From assembly GCF_024166365.1 (NCBI RefSeq), contig NC_064822.1, forward strand, positions 109,674,823 to 109,738,822: DNA of 64,000 bases, read 5' to 3'. Position numbers and translations under genes: made by a program. The stretch comes from Elephas maximus indicus (lineage: Eukaryota; Chordata; Mammalia; Proboscidea; Elephantidae). The stretch's first letter is position 1. The number at the start of each line of letters is the position of its first letter. This document shows, piece after piece, positions 1-11,778 of the stretch. The notes beneath the pieces are model-generated. The model saw only the letters and a program-made list of their open reading frames with translations. It ran no database searches and was not told the origin of the DNA.

Positions 1-889
1 TAGATTCTCCCAGCTGCTCTGTGGTTAGGGGAAATCACCAACCCCACCTCCTTCCAAAGCTGGGCTTAGTTTCCTCTACCTCCATTTTCCCAGTTATCAC
101 CTCTTCTCTCCAGAGCCATGGGCTGAAAGCCGTCAGTGGGAATAAGCCTCCCACACCATAAACAGAGCAGCTGCTCCCAAGTCTGGATGCACCGAGGTCC
201 TTGGAGATCACAGAGTGGGTAGGGGCTGGGAAGTTGGGATCTTGGGGTCCCTGAACATACTCCAGTTCCCTTTCAGTTCCCTGCAAAGAAAGTGTCCTGC
301 AGCACAGAGGTGTGGGGGTGTACTCTGGGGCCTTCATCCAATCCTCTCCCAGGGGTGACTTGGGAAGTAGGGGTGAGCCAGAAGCCATAATATAGGACAG
401 GGGTCTCCCTTCATTCAGACCCCTCCTTCCTCATATTTCTGAGGAATTTTCCTGGCCTTTTTGAATAGTTACAACCTCAGTATTCTCAGGAAAGGGTGAT
501 GAGGCAAGAGGGACATTTTTCAGGCTGGGAGAGACCCCAGAGGTCAGGGTAGATGGGGGGCAGGGTGTCTTGGAGGCAGGGGGATTGGGAATATGGGAAT
601 CTGGGGTGGTGGGAAACCCTGTGATTCTCACAGAAATGGCATTTGCAAAGGAAACTCCACAAAAGGAGCTGACCCTTGGAAGCTCGCTGAGTCATTCTGT
701 AGCCCAGTCCCTCCAAGCAGGCTGGGGATCAGGGACCCCATTTAGGCCTGATGTCAAGCACTGGGGATGATTTGAGAGGAGTTGAGTGTGGGTTCTCCCA
801 GACACTTATTAAGGAGAAAGGAAACAGGGCAGAGCCCACAAGAGGAGAGAGGTGAAGGGAGAGGACCCAGTCACAACTCCCCAAATATC
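1..889. other. Intergenic, no recognised feature
   Basis: GC-moderate unique sequence. The open frames have no protein-like composition. No repeat or motif was recognised. Confidence 0.6.
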
Positions 890-1330
890 TGAGAGCCTAC
901 TATGTACTCTGTGGTATGAATTAAGCTTCCAGGTACTCGACCTTCTCTAACACACAAAAGAATCCTGTAACATTATCCCCATTTTTCATATAAACTGAGG
1001 GTGAAAGACATAAAGGAGCTAGTCTAAGATCACACAGATCTGAGACCAATCCTGAGTCAGGAGCTCTTAGGACTCTTGGATTTAATTGTCATTGATCTAG
1101 TTACCACCTCCAGCCTCCTGAACCTCTATTTTGTAAGGGGTTATCTGCGCATCCATCTGTACTTGAGTGTCTGTCTACATCTTCACAACCACAGAAAAAC
1201 AGATTCTTAGAGCAGGAGGTCCTACCTCCTCATGGTGCAGTTTGGGAAGCTGATGCCCAGAGAGGGGAAGCTGCTTGCCCAGGGTCACACAGCCAGGACG
1301 AGCCAAAGCAGGGACTTAATCCAATTAAGA
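890..1330 (-). repeat. Two MIR fragments
   Basis: Two minus-strand MIR pieces at about 890-1090 and 1195-1330. Each carries the reverse-complement MIR core (cagagaggggaagctgcttg, cccagggtcacacagcc). Both are strongly diverged, as expected of this ancient tRNA-derived SINE. Confidence 0.75.
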
Positions 1331-1369
1331 TGGATGTTCCTCCCTGGAACCAGGTTCTAAGCTACTTAT

Positions 1370-1805
1370 ACATACTGATGCCAGGCACCATATAAGGCAC
1401 CGGGGAAATAAAGATGAATAAATACAGGCCCTGTCTTGAAAGGCTCAGAAGTGGGGAGACAGGTTCTCCCACTCCAAACTGTAGAGAGACTTATCCTCTA
1501 ACTGCCAAGCACTACATGCTAAGGAAGAAGTTGCTGTAAGCTAGGGCAGTCAAGAAAGGCTCCCTGGAGGAGGTGGGTCTAAACCAGTAGAGATGTGAGT
1601 GGGAAAAGGGCATTTGCCCTGGTGATCCATTCAGAAGTAGGAAATGTAAATGTATATGACCCAGTCTTCTTTAGGAAGATTCTTCTGCAGGATTACAGAT
1701 GAGGCTGAGGAGATAGGTTGGGGCCAGTTCAGAGACCTTGAGTGCTAGACTAGGGAGTCTGTGCTTTACCCCATGGACACTGGAAAGTCACGGAAGGCTT
1801 TTGTC
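1370..1805 (-). repeat. L2 LINE fragment
   Basis: Minus-strand L2 3' half. It shows the usual order: summit near the L2 tail (accggggaaataaagatgaa), a 'cttcctggaggaggtg'-type segment at 1558-1575, and the 'ttgagtgctagactaggga' segment near 1740. It is diverged and non-coding. Confidence 0.65.
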
Positions 1806-2680
1806 TGGGGTAGGCGGGAAGCCAGAGGTTTATTAAGAAATTTACCCTGGAAGCAGCTCACAGGGCAGACTTCCTGGGAGCAGACCCAAGGCACACAGGC
1901 ATGCGTGTCCGTGTGTGATCTCTGGGTGAGGGTCTGTGTGTATGTATGCACATACATGTGCACATACACCTGGTGCTGAAACCAGGAAAGCCCAGTTTCA
2001 CAAAACTTCCCTGGTCAGTTTTGGGGGTGGTAGGATTATGGATCCCTACCTCCCCACCCCCTCCTTTCTCCCTCCAGTAATAACCCTGAATGCACAAGAG
2101 CACCGCCTCCTTCCCTAGACCTTCCACATGCCCCACTCTCTCAGGAGGCATGAAGAAAGCCCTCCTAGGAGCAGACACACAAACGCCTGGGGACAGAGTG
2201 AGCATCTTGCCACCTGACACCTCCCTAGAGTGGGGAGATTGCCCATTCAGCATCTCGAGGAGCCCAGGGCAGTGAGGAGTCAGGTGCTGGAGGGTGAGGG
2301 GACTGCTGGGGAAGATAGCCCAACCAACCTGGACCCATGTAAACTCAGAGGGGAGCGGTCACTGGGAGAAATGCTCTGGAGAGGCAGAGGTAGAGATCAG
2401 GAGGGAGAACCATTCAGAAAAGAGGTCACTGGGAGCATTAGGACCCCACCTGCCCCTTGGCTTCCTGCTCACTACCCTCCTTGCTACAGGCACTGACTAA
2501 AGTAAGGGGGAGATCCGCCTTGCCTAAACAGCTGTTCTGTTTTGTCCTCCTTTGGGACCCACTGTGCCCAGTAGCTCAGGACATTCCTCCCTTTTCCCTC
2601 AGCTCAGAGACCTCAAGAGATGGGGGGCTATGACTAATGAATCCTGATGGGCTGTCATTACTGTGACCTGCAGTATCAAT
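1806..2680. other. Intergenic; alternating purine-pyrimidine stretch
   Basis: Mostly unique. About 1895-1975 is rich in TG/CA and CG steps (gtgtgtatgtatgcacatac), a composition prone to Z-DNA. No gene seen. Confidence 0.5.
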
Positions 2681-2684
2681 TAAT

Positions 2685-2731
2685 ATAATCTCTAAAAAAA
2701 AAAAATTTTTTTTTTTTTTTTTAGAGATTAT
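2685..2731. repeat. Perfect inverted repeat with A/T loop tracts
   Basis: Arms ataatctcta (2685-2694) and tagagattat (2722-2731) are exact reverse complements. The interior is a run of A followed by a run of T, so the pairing extends nearly to the centre: a hairpin of about 47 bases. Confidence 0.9.
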
Positions 2732-2859
2732 TATAGCCATATCATCAGGTTGCCCACGGAAAGGGAACTGGCAGCCAGGATGCCTGGTGCTATTCCCATG
2801 GTTTCCCTTCTGGAGACCCATGGAGAATCCTAAGGCTATAGAACCGTAGGAACCCAGAG

Positions 2860-3430
2860 TCAGAACCAATCTTGCAGAGGTCCCAGTTCCTCCATAACCA
2901 TCTGTTTGCTCACCTCCAACCTGGGGAGCTCACACCCCACCAGGCATAGCATTCCACTGTTGTTAGCTTGTTGAATACATGCCTTTGCCCCGAAGACCTT
3001 GGTGCCCCTGTCAGGAAGTCTGGAGGATTTCTGCCGTCTTTACAATCCCGAGGTCTTCCCCAACCCTCCTCCAGCCAACCCACAGAGCCTACCATCCTGA
3101 TATGTGATAATCTCCTCGAATGTCCAGTCCAGGGTAACCCAACTCTGCCCTCCATGAAATCATCCTAAATTCTAACCTCAAGCCCTCCTGCTCTAAACCC
3201 AGCCTTCTTCTGCTGCTGTTTGCCATGAGCCACTCACTGGACAGGAAAAGGATTTGCCTTCTGAGGAGGCTTCCAAATCTCCGTCCCCACATTTCTGTCT
3301 TTTGATCGTGTGTATCTTACCCCTGACTGCCAGGAAGTACTCCTTGATATTTAACCTGAATCTTGCCCTCAATGGGAAGGACCTGAAAAGGTCATTTATT
3401 CAAAGTCCTATCCCAGCCTCCTGATAATTG
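2860..3430 (+). repeat. L3/CR1-like ancient repeat
   Basis: It contains phrases typical of old CR1/L3 3' ends: 'ccaacctggggagctcacac', 'agcattccactgttgttag' and 'gccaggaagtactccttgat'. It is highly diverged; the family call is from memory of consensus wording and limits are approximate. Confidence 0.45.
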
Positions 3431-4620
3431 TGGCTGTGATGTGTTTTTGTCCCGTGTTAACCTTCCAGAACTGCTCCCCCACTCCACACCCCAGGCCAGT
3501 GCCCCCACTTCCCCCCATCACCCCAGAGCAGTCTGGGAGTGCCTGCCTCCAGGCCTGGCTGTAGCTCAGGATGTCAGCCTCAGCCCCAGTGGACTGAGCA
3601 GAGAACCGTCTTGTAGCCCAGCCCCCAGCCCTCACTAGAAAAGGAGGTAATTAGGAGCTGTGAGGTCCCTGTCCCCCAACAGGTACAGCTGAGCAGCTGC
3701 ATCCATCATCCAGGGCAGCTGCCAGAGTAGGGGAGGGTCACATGCCTCAGCAGGACCAACAGGAGGGCAGAGAGAGGCCGGGGGGCGCCAGGGATTGGCT
3801 AGTCTGCGGCTCGAGAGTCAGGGCTGTAGGGGATAACCTGAGAATGACCTTGTGGGGACTTCAGCCGCCCCCCCAACTCTGTTCCTCCCTAGACACCCCC
3901 CACCTGCCCCTAGTTCCTCACCCCCGGTCCTACCAACCACCCTAGCCCTGGTATTTTCTCTTCCCCTTCCATGGTACCTGACTAGGGTGTAAAGGCCCCT
4001 CTTACCTTTTTTTTTTTTTTTTAAGAAAAATGGTCTCTTACGTGTGCTTAATAGGCCTGAATAAGTGTGTATGGGGGCTGAGGGGGTGTAGTTTTCTGGC
4101 CTGAATAAGGGTTGGTGACTCCGTGAGAAACACACCGCGGCTGGGCTGGCTCAAAGGAAGAAAGAAAAAGAGGGAGGGGGGCCCTGTTTGGATGGAGGAA
4201 GTGTTGGTTGCAGGTGCATTTTCTCTAATTGCCTGCATCGCTGCCAGGCCCTGTGAGGAGGCCGTGTGCTGGCAGCGCGTGCACAGTGCTTCCGCCTGGG
4301 TGCAGCAAGGACGTGGCTTGCATACTTGCACTGACCTGGGTGTGTGACCACACGCTGCAGCACACTTGGGGAAGAGATGGGCTTGTTGCACTTGTGCCTA
4401 CCTTTCTGTGTGTGTGCAGGCTCATGTTCACACATGCACATGTGTTGCTGGGCCTGTCTGTGCACACCCACACAATGGGCTTTCACCTTGACTGTTTCTG
4501 ATCCAATACACTGCACCTCAACCCCTCTCTCAGCTGAGTGGGCAAGGACCTCCCCCAGCCACAGGTCAGGGTGGCAGCTGGCAGTAAAGAAGAAAGGGAA
4601 AAGAAGAGGAGCGGCCTCAC
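3431..4620. other. Intergenic; homopolymer T and GT-rich segment
   Basis: Holds a T tract at 4006-4022, a G-rich/purine stretch near 4155-4185, and a CA/TG-rich segment at about 4395-4470. No gene recognised. Confidence 0.5.
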
Positions 4621-4629
4621 CAACACCTG

Positions 4630-4712
4630 TGAAGGTTCTTCGTTATATATGCAAATATCCTTATTAGAGATGCAGAGTGCTTCCTGAGCTAATCGCTGCT
4701 GCTGCTGCAGCC
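4630..4712. promoter_or_regulatory. Candidate non-coding element with octamer motif
   Basis: An AT-rich block in GC-richer surroundings. It holds a perfect octamer ATGCAAAT (4649-4656), a ttattag homeodomain-type core, and a (CTG)n run at about 4696-4710. Function is inferred from motif density only. Confidence 0.35.
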
Positions 4713-5690
4713 CTTTCTGTGTGGATGTGCTGAGCAGAAGGAAGCTACTGGCTGGGGGAAAGGGAGGAGGCAGGTCTTCACATCCTCTGGCTGGAGAGTC
4801 CCCAGGCAGTCCTGGGGATGGGCGTGAGAGTCTTGTGCCTGTGCCTGGGACAAAAGCCTGCTATGGGCAGGCAGGGCAGAGTCAGCAGGCCACAGCACCG
4901 GGCACTTGGCTTCGTCTGGGCAGGCAGGCCTGAGCTGCCCCCTGCCCCAACCTGGGTAAGGATTTGCCAGCGGGGTCCTGCAGCTAAGTGCACCCAGGCA
5001 CGGAGACAGGGCGGGGTGCCTGCGCATCCCCCACCCCCACCTCTCCATCCACCAAGCTCAAAAGCAAAGGTTCCTCTGGATCCTAAAGCAGGTGAGCTAG
5101 CCCCTGCCCCATAGGACACTAGGAGCCTTCACACCCCCAATGGCCCAGCCAGACACACAGAATTATACATAGCCTGCTTCCTCAGGTCTCATCTCTTCCT
5201 CTTGTCACCTCTCTTGTCAAACACTCAGAAAAATAGACTCATTATAGTCTTTTTATTCCACCTCACCATAGAGAAAGGAGCCTAACCATCAAGAAGGGAG
5301 CCAAGTCACCTCCCCTGACCCCTGCCTTCAGCCCCATTGAATACCCATTTATAGACTAGCCATTTCTTGGGGCTGCCTTGTGCTTTTCCAACCTCACTGC
5401 CACCCACATGGCACCAGAGACAAACACATATGGCAACACATAGTCAACTCATACACATCCCCAGAAAAGCTCAAACAATCATTCCCCTCATCACAGGGGC
5501 ACACACTGTCCCATTTCTATTAACTTGCACTTGGACACACAACCACACTTAAACAGTCCTGCCAGTCTCTGCTGTCCTTGTGCACACACGTCACCCCATT
5601 TTGGGAACAAGAGTCCAGAGAGACCTCCCCTACCCTACCCCCCACCTCTCCTTTCTTCACTTCTCCCTCCCCATCCCGCCCTCCTCCCTG
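4713..5690. other. Intergenic, no recognised gene
   Basis: GC-rich unique sequence (4720-5110), then CA-rich sequence. No repeat family or motif cluster was recognised. Confidence 0.5.
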
Positions 5691-5697
5691 GGCACCC

Positions 5698-5850
5698 GTT
5701 TGCCAGGGTTATTTATAGAAGCAAGCGATAAATTCAGTGTGTTTCTCCGCGCGCAAAGCTATAAATAATGGCACAGATCATTAAACCCTGAGAGCAGGCC
5801 CAGCCGCCCCGCAAACAAGATGAAGTACAAACCACCACGTGAGAGGGAGA
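5698..5850. promoter_or_regulatory. Candidate conserved non-coding element, AT-rich HOX/CDX-type cores
   Basis: Contains gttatttatag, gcgataaattc, gctataaataatgg and gatcattaaac in about 90 bases, then an accacgtg E-box. This block does not look like any repeat and is sharply more AT-rich than its flanks. Near HOXC such blocks are often enhancers; that is inference. Confidence 0.4.
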
Positions 5851-6054
5851 GAGGGAGGCGCAAGGCAGAGCCCCAGATCAGGGCCAGGGGAGGGGGGCTC
5901 AGCTTGCACCCCTCAGCCCAGTCGTAGTGAACTTGGGCCTCAAAGTGGCCTGTAGGGCACTAGGATAGGGAGGAGGGCAGAGCTGAGGCCTGGGCTTTCA
6001 GGCTGGTGAATGGAGCTCACCCACCCTCTCACCCTCATCCTTGCCCCAGCTCCT

Positions 6055-6300
6055 CGTGCCCCACCTAATTTCCAAACCCTCTCTCTCTCCCTCTTCCATT
6101 TTCTTTCCCATCTCCCCACCCTCTGCTTATTTCTCTACATCCCTCACTGTTCTTCCATCCCTTCCTATCTTCCAATTCTCCCCTTCTTTCCACCTCTCCC
6201 TTTATCTCTCCATCCTCTTCTCTCCTTTACCTTCTGCCCTTCATCTCTCCCTCATCATCCACCTCTTCTCCTCCCCACCCCTTCCTTCCTCCCACCTCAA
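6055..6300. repeat. Pyrimidine-rich low-complexity tract
   Basis: About 245 bases that are almost all C and T on the plus strand (ctctctctccctcttcc and similar), with no fixed repeat unit. The long open frame across it is a composition artefact. Confidence 0.85.
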
Positions 6301-7380
6301 ATCCCTGGGCCCCAGGAGGGGCCCTGATCCCACTGAGACCTCTGAGGCAGAAAGCCCCCTGTCAGCAGAATGCTGGAGCTGGCTGCTGATTCAGTGTCTG
6401 TAATCTTCCAGGCGGAGGCAGCTGTGGCAGGGGGGCAGAGAGGGGGGACAGGGAAGATGGATGGGGAGTGTAAGAACAAAATGGCACGGACACCAGGGAC
6501 AGGCTCCCGGCTGAGTGAGGTTCCAGGGAGCGGAACCAGAGCCCCGAGCTTCAGCCCAACCCACCACTGCCAGCTGGTCAGTTGAAAAAGAGAAGTGCTT
6601 TTTGGGTATGGAGAGAGAGTACCATGGGAGAGAACAAGGCAAACAGAAAGAAGCGGAGAGGGGCAGGTGGGGAGCAACCGAGAGAAGATATGGGAGAAGT
6701 CAGAGAAAGGGAGGGGCAGAAAAACAAGGGGCACTGATAGAGGGCAAGTCCCATCCGTCCCACCTCATCCCCCATTTCATGTGTGGACCCCTAAGCAGTC
6801 GTATCATACTTCCAAGTCTGGGCTACAATGTGGGAGGTTTGGGGATCCCAACCATGGCTACCACAACCCTACCTCATTCACATTTAGAAGTAGCTCTACC
6901 TTTTGGGGTTCATCCACCCTAACTCTGGCCTACTTTTGGAGGTTACTGTCAGTCCCCCCTCTGGGTCACCTACATTCTAGGGTCTTCTACCACTTCTGGC
7001 TAGAAAGTTTTCACTACCTCTTGCTTCAGTTTCAGCTTCCCTTGGGAGGGCAGAACCTACATCCAACAGGAGCCCCAGAAAATCAAGAAATGCTCAACTC
7101 TTTTGAGGCATAATCAAACCCAAGGATGGTGGTCAGTATCTCCTTCTCCAGGGATGCCAGGCAAATAGATTTCATATGGGGCGGCAGGGATAAGACTGGA
7201 CATTAACCCAAACCTGCCGGTGCTAAGTGTTGGGAGATGCTGGATGGGGTAGTTAAATACTCTGAAAGTTGAGGGCAAACCCATGGGCTTGAAAAAGGTG
7301 CAGCCTGGCCTCGTGGCCAAGGGGTGAACAAGACAGCCTTGGGGCCTCCCCACCTGCCCTGCCCTCCTCACCCCATGGCC
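6301..7380. other. Intergenic, no recognised gene
   Basis: Unique sequence. The 172-codon frame at 6595-7113 has no recognisable domain and no splice or promoter context. Confidence 0.5.
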
Positions 7381-7429
7381 AAAGCAGCCATCTGCTCCTG
7401 CTAGCTCCCCTGCTGGCTGCTTTGATGCA

Positions 7430-7700
7430 GAGCTTGGTTATTTGTTGGGGGATTTATAGTAGGAGCCAGGACAGCAGCTAAATCCCTAAGCCACAGAGGT
7501 AAATCAGCTGCCTCGATGGGCCGGAACGAGGGAGCTGTTGGGTTGGAAGGCTGTACAGCAGGGCTGGAGAGGAAAACACTTGTCCCTGCTCCCTGGGGGT
7601 GGCTGCCAATAAATCCCCTCAGGCACCGATTAGGGCTGGTGGCCTGGCCAGAGCTTGCGAGCTATCGGTGCTGTTGCAGAGATTACACCACAGTGGGCAG
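7430..7700. promoter_or_regulatory. Candidate regulatory element
   Basis: Non-repeat sequence with gatttatag (7451-7459, PBX/HOX-like), cagctaaatccc, aataaatccc and agctatcggtgctg. Weak support; listed because the composition changes abruptly. Confidence 0.25.
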
Positions 7701-7819
7701 TGCCCACAGAAATGGGCCACAGCCATGGGCTTGAGGATGGCCAACAAGAACTGCTCAAAGCAACTGGGCTAATAACAATGGGTGGGAGACCAAAACCTGT
7801 TTTCCCTAGAGCTGCGTGA

Positions 7820-8475
7820 AGAAGTATTGTGGTTAGGAGGGCAGGGTCTCTAGAGCCAAGATGCCTGGGCTCAAGTCCTGGCTCTGCCATCTAACTGTGT
7901 GACTGTGGGCAAGTTTCTTAACCTCCCTGTACCTCAGTTTCTCCATGTGTAAAATGGGAATGAGAATAGTTGCTACCTCACAGAGTTATTGTGGTAATGG
8001 TTAAATGAGATCCATGCATAAAGTGCTTAGATCGGTGTCTGGAACATAGGAAGTGTTCAATATATTGTTAGTAGCACTGTCACACAGAACATGTTGTTGA
8101 GGCTGGGTTAGAGCTGGTCTTACACAGAGAAACGAGAAGGAGCCAAATGAAGTCTGGAGGAATCTGGGGGTGCCAAGATGATGTTTAAAGAAACAGGGCT
8201 CTCTGAAGCTCCTGGTAGAGAAAGTGAGAATAGCTTCTCCCAAGGCTGGCACTGATTCTTGTGGTTCAGAGCACAGGCTCCTTTAGACAGAGCTGCATTT
8301 GAGTTCCAACACTTTATTAACTGTGAGACCTTCAGCAAGTTCTCTAACTTCTCTAAGCTTTAGTCTCCTCATCTGTAAAATAGTGATAATAATATTTATC
8401 TCACAGTTATTGAGAGTACATGAGATAATACACAGATAAAGTGCTTAGTGGAAACTTGACCATATTAAAGTACTC
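7820..8475 (+). repeat. Two MIR elements
   Basis: Two plus-strand MIRs at about 7820-8070 and 8258-8475. Each has the classical core: 'gtgtgactgtgggcaagtt' then 'cctcagtttctccatgtgta' in the first, and 'ttagtctcctcatctgtaaa' in the second. Confidence 0.9.
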
Positions 8476-8589
8476 ATTAAATTTTAGTCTTATTTTTCCT
8501 ATTATTTCATCGAGAGAACCAGGGCTAATCAGCAAGCTCTGAATCTAGGCACTGAGCTCTCTGGAACGCAAGCAGTGCAGCTAACAGGG

Positions 8590-8998
8590 GGTGCTACTGA
8601 CAAAGGCAGGAGGAGGGGAGGAGGGCAGGGGTGTGAAGATTGGGGGACAAGGGCTGTGAGGATATAAGGAGAAAGAGAGTCAGGGAATGTAAGAGGAAGA
8701 TAGAAGCAGGTAGGTAAAGATGGGGGTCACTTGGAGTAAGAAAGGAAGAGAAAGGGGTGGCACAGAGATGTGGTGGGGGGCAAGAGAGATGGAGGAAAAC
8801 AGAGGAGAACCCTACAGGGGGAGGAATGGATGGCGGAGAAGGGGGGAACAAGATGAAAAACTAAGAGAGCCTCAGAGCAGCAGTCAGGGAGGTAGAAGAG
8901 AAGAGAAGGGGGCTGGGGAGGCTTCGGACAGAATCAAGGGGCAAAGAAATGAGAGGAAGTGTCCAGGAGGAAAGAAAGAAGAAAAGAGACTGATGTAC
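8590..8998. repeat. Purine-rich tract
   Basis: About 400 bases dominated by A and G on the plus strand (gaggaggggaggagggcagg and similar), with no constant unit. Open frames here reflect composition only. Confidence 0.85.
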
Positions 8999-9364
8999 GG
9001 CTGAGGACAAAGGAGGAAGAGTCCTATCTGGGAAAACAGCAAGCCAGAGAGGAGTGGCTCGTTATGCAAACATGATTCCAGTGCTGCTTCCCTGCCCTCT
9101 CCCTAGCATTCATTTTCAGCTTGGCTTCCCTGGCCTTTCTCCTGGGCCCTTCCTGCCAGCCTCTACCTTCTCTCCGCCATGCCCCAGGGCATATTTGGCA
9201 GCAGGGAAGGTGAGGGGCTTGGACTTGGTTCACCAGGGGGTGAAGTGGGGAGGAAGGAAACAACCCCTAAAGCAGAACAGAACCCAGGGGTCCATGCCTC
9301 CTTCTGGCAGCTCCCCCTTCATCAACATGAAGATGCACAGTGGCTGAAAAAATTGCAAGAGTGG

Positions 9365-9600
9365 GAGAATAACAATAGCGTTTTGCCGTTTACAAAGTGT
9401 TTTACAAGCCCCATCTCACAACAACCCTTTCAAAGCAGGCAATACTATCTGCATTTATCTTCATCATCATCAGTTATATAATACTATCTGTTAAGTACTT
9501 TACATGTATTAACTCTTTTTCTTGACAACAACCCTATGAGGCATTCTCATGCCCATTTTACAGACGACAAAGCTGAGGTAAAAACATTAGGTCCCATGCC
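9365..9600 (-). repeat. MIR fragments
   Basis: Two minus-strand MIR pieces (9365-9480 and 9486-9600) with 'tttacatgtattaactcttt' and 'cccattttacagacgac' cores. Confidence 0.8.
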
Positions 9601-11180
9601 CCTCCCTCTTTGCCTCTTCTCCAATCTTTTGTCTTTGCTTGACCCTCTTTTTACTCTCTCATCTTCTCTTGCCCTCTCTTAATTCCCCTCTTCTAATCAT
9701 GCTGCCTCACCAAAATTGGCTTTTTTTCACTCTCTGGGCACTTCCCCTGGTGACCTAGGGTGAATGGATGAGATTGGCAGCCCCTTCATTTGGGGGCCAG
9801 CTGGCAGGTAGCACCCAAACAGAAATCATACAATGGCTGAAGTGAAATAAGACCATGTCTTCAGAGCTTTTCTCCACTTTCTTCCCAAAAAGATCTGAGA
9901 TGAGCTATAAGACACATATAACAGAACCATTAAAACACCTGTGAAAGAACAAGAATAGGTAAAGAGGTGGGGGTAAGAAAGCTGTCCCCAGAAAGGAAAC
10001 CTAAGAATGGATACTTACCGCACAGGAACCCAACACTTCGCCCTCAGCTAACACTAAAACTAGACAAAACCAGGTAGTAGCTAAAAATCCTCTTTGCCTA
10101 CACCAGAAATTCACTCACTTGTTCATGGATCGTGTACTAAGCACCTACTACGTGCCATGCATTAAAGACAAGATCAACACCAAGGGTATACATTTCTCTT
10201 CAGTCTGTAAGTTCAAGGAGAATTTGCCTGAGATGAGCTGGGCACATTTGGTGCAGAAAAATTGGAAGTCCTCTGGGCTGCAAGAGCTCGAGAACAGTGA
10301 GGAATGTGAAAGTCAAAGGCCAAGGGACCCTGAAAGAAGAAGGGCCCCAAAAAGGTATCCCAGTGCCAGGCCCCTCCTGGAGCTGAGACACTGAGGCCGA
10401 GGTGTGTCAGTGATAGCCATCAGACCTGGCTTTCTGCCCCCAAGCCCTCTCAGCCCCCCTCCTGCTCCCAGATGGCCTATCTGGGACTAAGTCCTGCCCC
10501 CAGTCAGTCTACCCACCTTCCATGTGACACTGGTAAAGTCTGCACCTGGCTTCTTCTGCTTTTTAGCACATCAGCATGGGGATCATCAGGAACCAAAATA
10601 AGTCGGGTGAAAATAATATCCTACTCTCTCCCACGGAAACAAAATCTGCCCTCCCTTTTGGCACGACTTCAGGCTGCAGGAGGAATAAGCACAGATAAGA
10701 GAGGGAGCTTGGGCACAGAACAGGTGACAGGGATTTACAGGGAGGAAGGAGATGGATCCCTGTCAGGGAAAATCTCAGAACTGCAGGCCAGGCTCCCCTC
10801 CACAAACAATCACAAAAATGCTGCCCCTTTCCCAGCAGCAGCAAAAAAGAGCCTACACTCGTATATGCCTGTGTGTGAAATACACTCGTATTAAACTGAA
10901 AAGTTAGTTCTTAGGAAGGCTGACACCTGGCCAAGAGATATTTAAACTGGAAGAGCCTCCAAGCATATGATACTGGCTATATACCCAGGGGTACCCTCTC
11001 CATGGTCTCACGCTGGCCTTGAGGGAGGTTAAGTGGTTGCGGGGACTGCAGACTAAAGCACAGTCCCTGGGGAGGTGGGTCCCAGTGGGTCCAAGTATTC
11101 ACCAGCAAGTACCAATCATGCCGTTACCTGCTCATCCATCATGAAAAACTGACCTCCTTATTTTTCCTCTCTTTCTCTTG
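9601..11180. other. Intergenic with one short L2/MIR scrap
   Basis: Mostly unique. A scrap at about 10125-10180 (gtactaagcacctactacgt) matches a reversed L2/MIR tail. The frame at 10119-10394 starts in this repeat and is not a gene. Confidence 0.5.
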
Positions 11181-11185
11181 CCTAG

Positions 11186-11395
11186 GAGCCCTGGTGACAC
11201 AGCAGTTAAAAATTAAATGTGCTCAGCTGCTGACCAAAAGGTCAGCAGTTTGAATCCACCAGCTGTTCTGCTGGAGAAAAGATGTGGCAGTCTGCTTCCG
11301 TAAAGATTACAGCCTTGGAAACCCTATGGGGCAGTTCTACGGTGTCTTATAGGGTTGGTTGCTATGAGTTGGAATCGACACAATGGCATTTGTCC
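11186..11395 (+). repeat. AfroSINE, subtype with 'tctgcttcc' insert
   Basis: tRNA-like head (gagccctggtgacacagcag, then ggtcagcagtttgaatcc as box B), a middle segment gtggcagtctgcttccgtaa, and the body cttggaaaccctatggggca ending ttggaatcgacacaatggc. Full length, moderately diverged. This subtype carries about 40 more bases than the short form at 31024 and 54094. Confidence 0.93.
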
Positions 11396-11674
11396 TCAAC
11401 AGGGGTTCCTGAGGAAAAGAACCTAGAGTTAAAGCAGAAACGCATAAAACTTCCCTCAGAACAAAATTATTATAACTTTGTCACACACAAAAAAAGCTCA
11501 TCCCCAGCTCCTCTCCAAACCAGGACCACTCTCTTACTTTCAAAGCCTGACCAAGCCTCCAGTGAGTGTACAGTCTGAAAAGACCATCCACAGAGAATGA
11601 CACCTCCCAGGTAGGTCAGGCAACCAACTGACGGCAAAGCCTTCCCTGAAGTGACCAGCTCTACAATCCACTGT

Positions 11675-11778
11675 AACCCACTACCACTGCCGTTGAGTTG
11701 ATTCTGACACATAGTGACCCTATAGGACAGAGTAGAACTGCCCCATAGAGTTTCCAAGGAGCGCCACAGTGAAATTCC
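11675..11778 (-). repeat. AfroSINE 3' fragment
   Basis: Reverse-complement body and tail only (ctgccgttgagttgattctg ... ccccatagagtttccaagga). The tRNA head is missing. Confidence 0.9.

Noticed and set aside
6595-7113. 172-codon plus-strand frame
   Set aside because: No recognisable domain; starts in purine-rich sequence.
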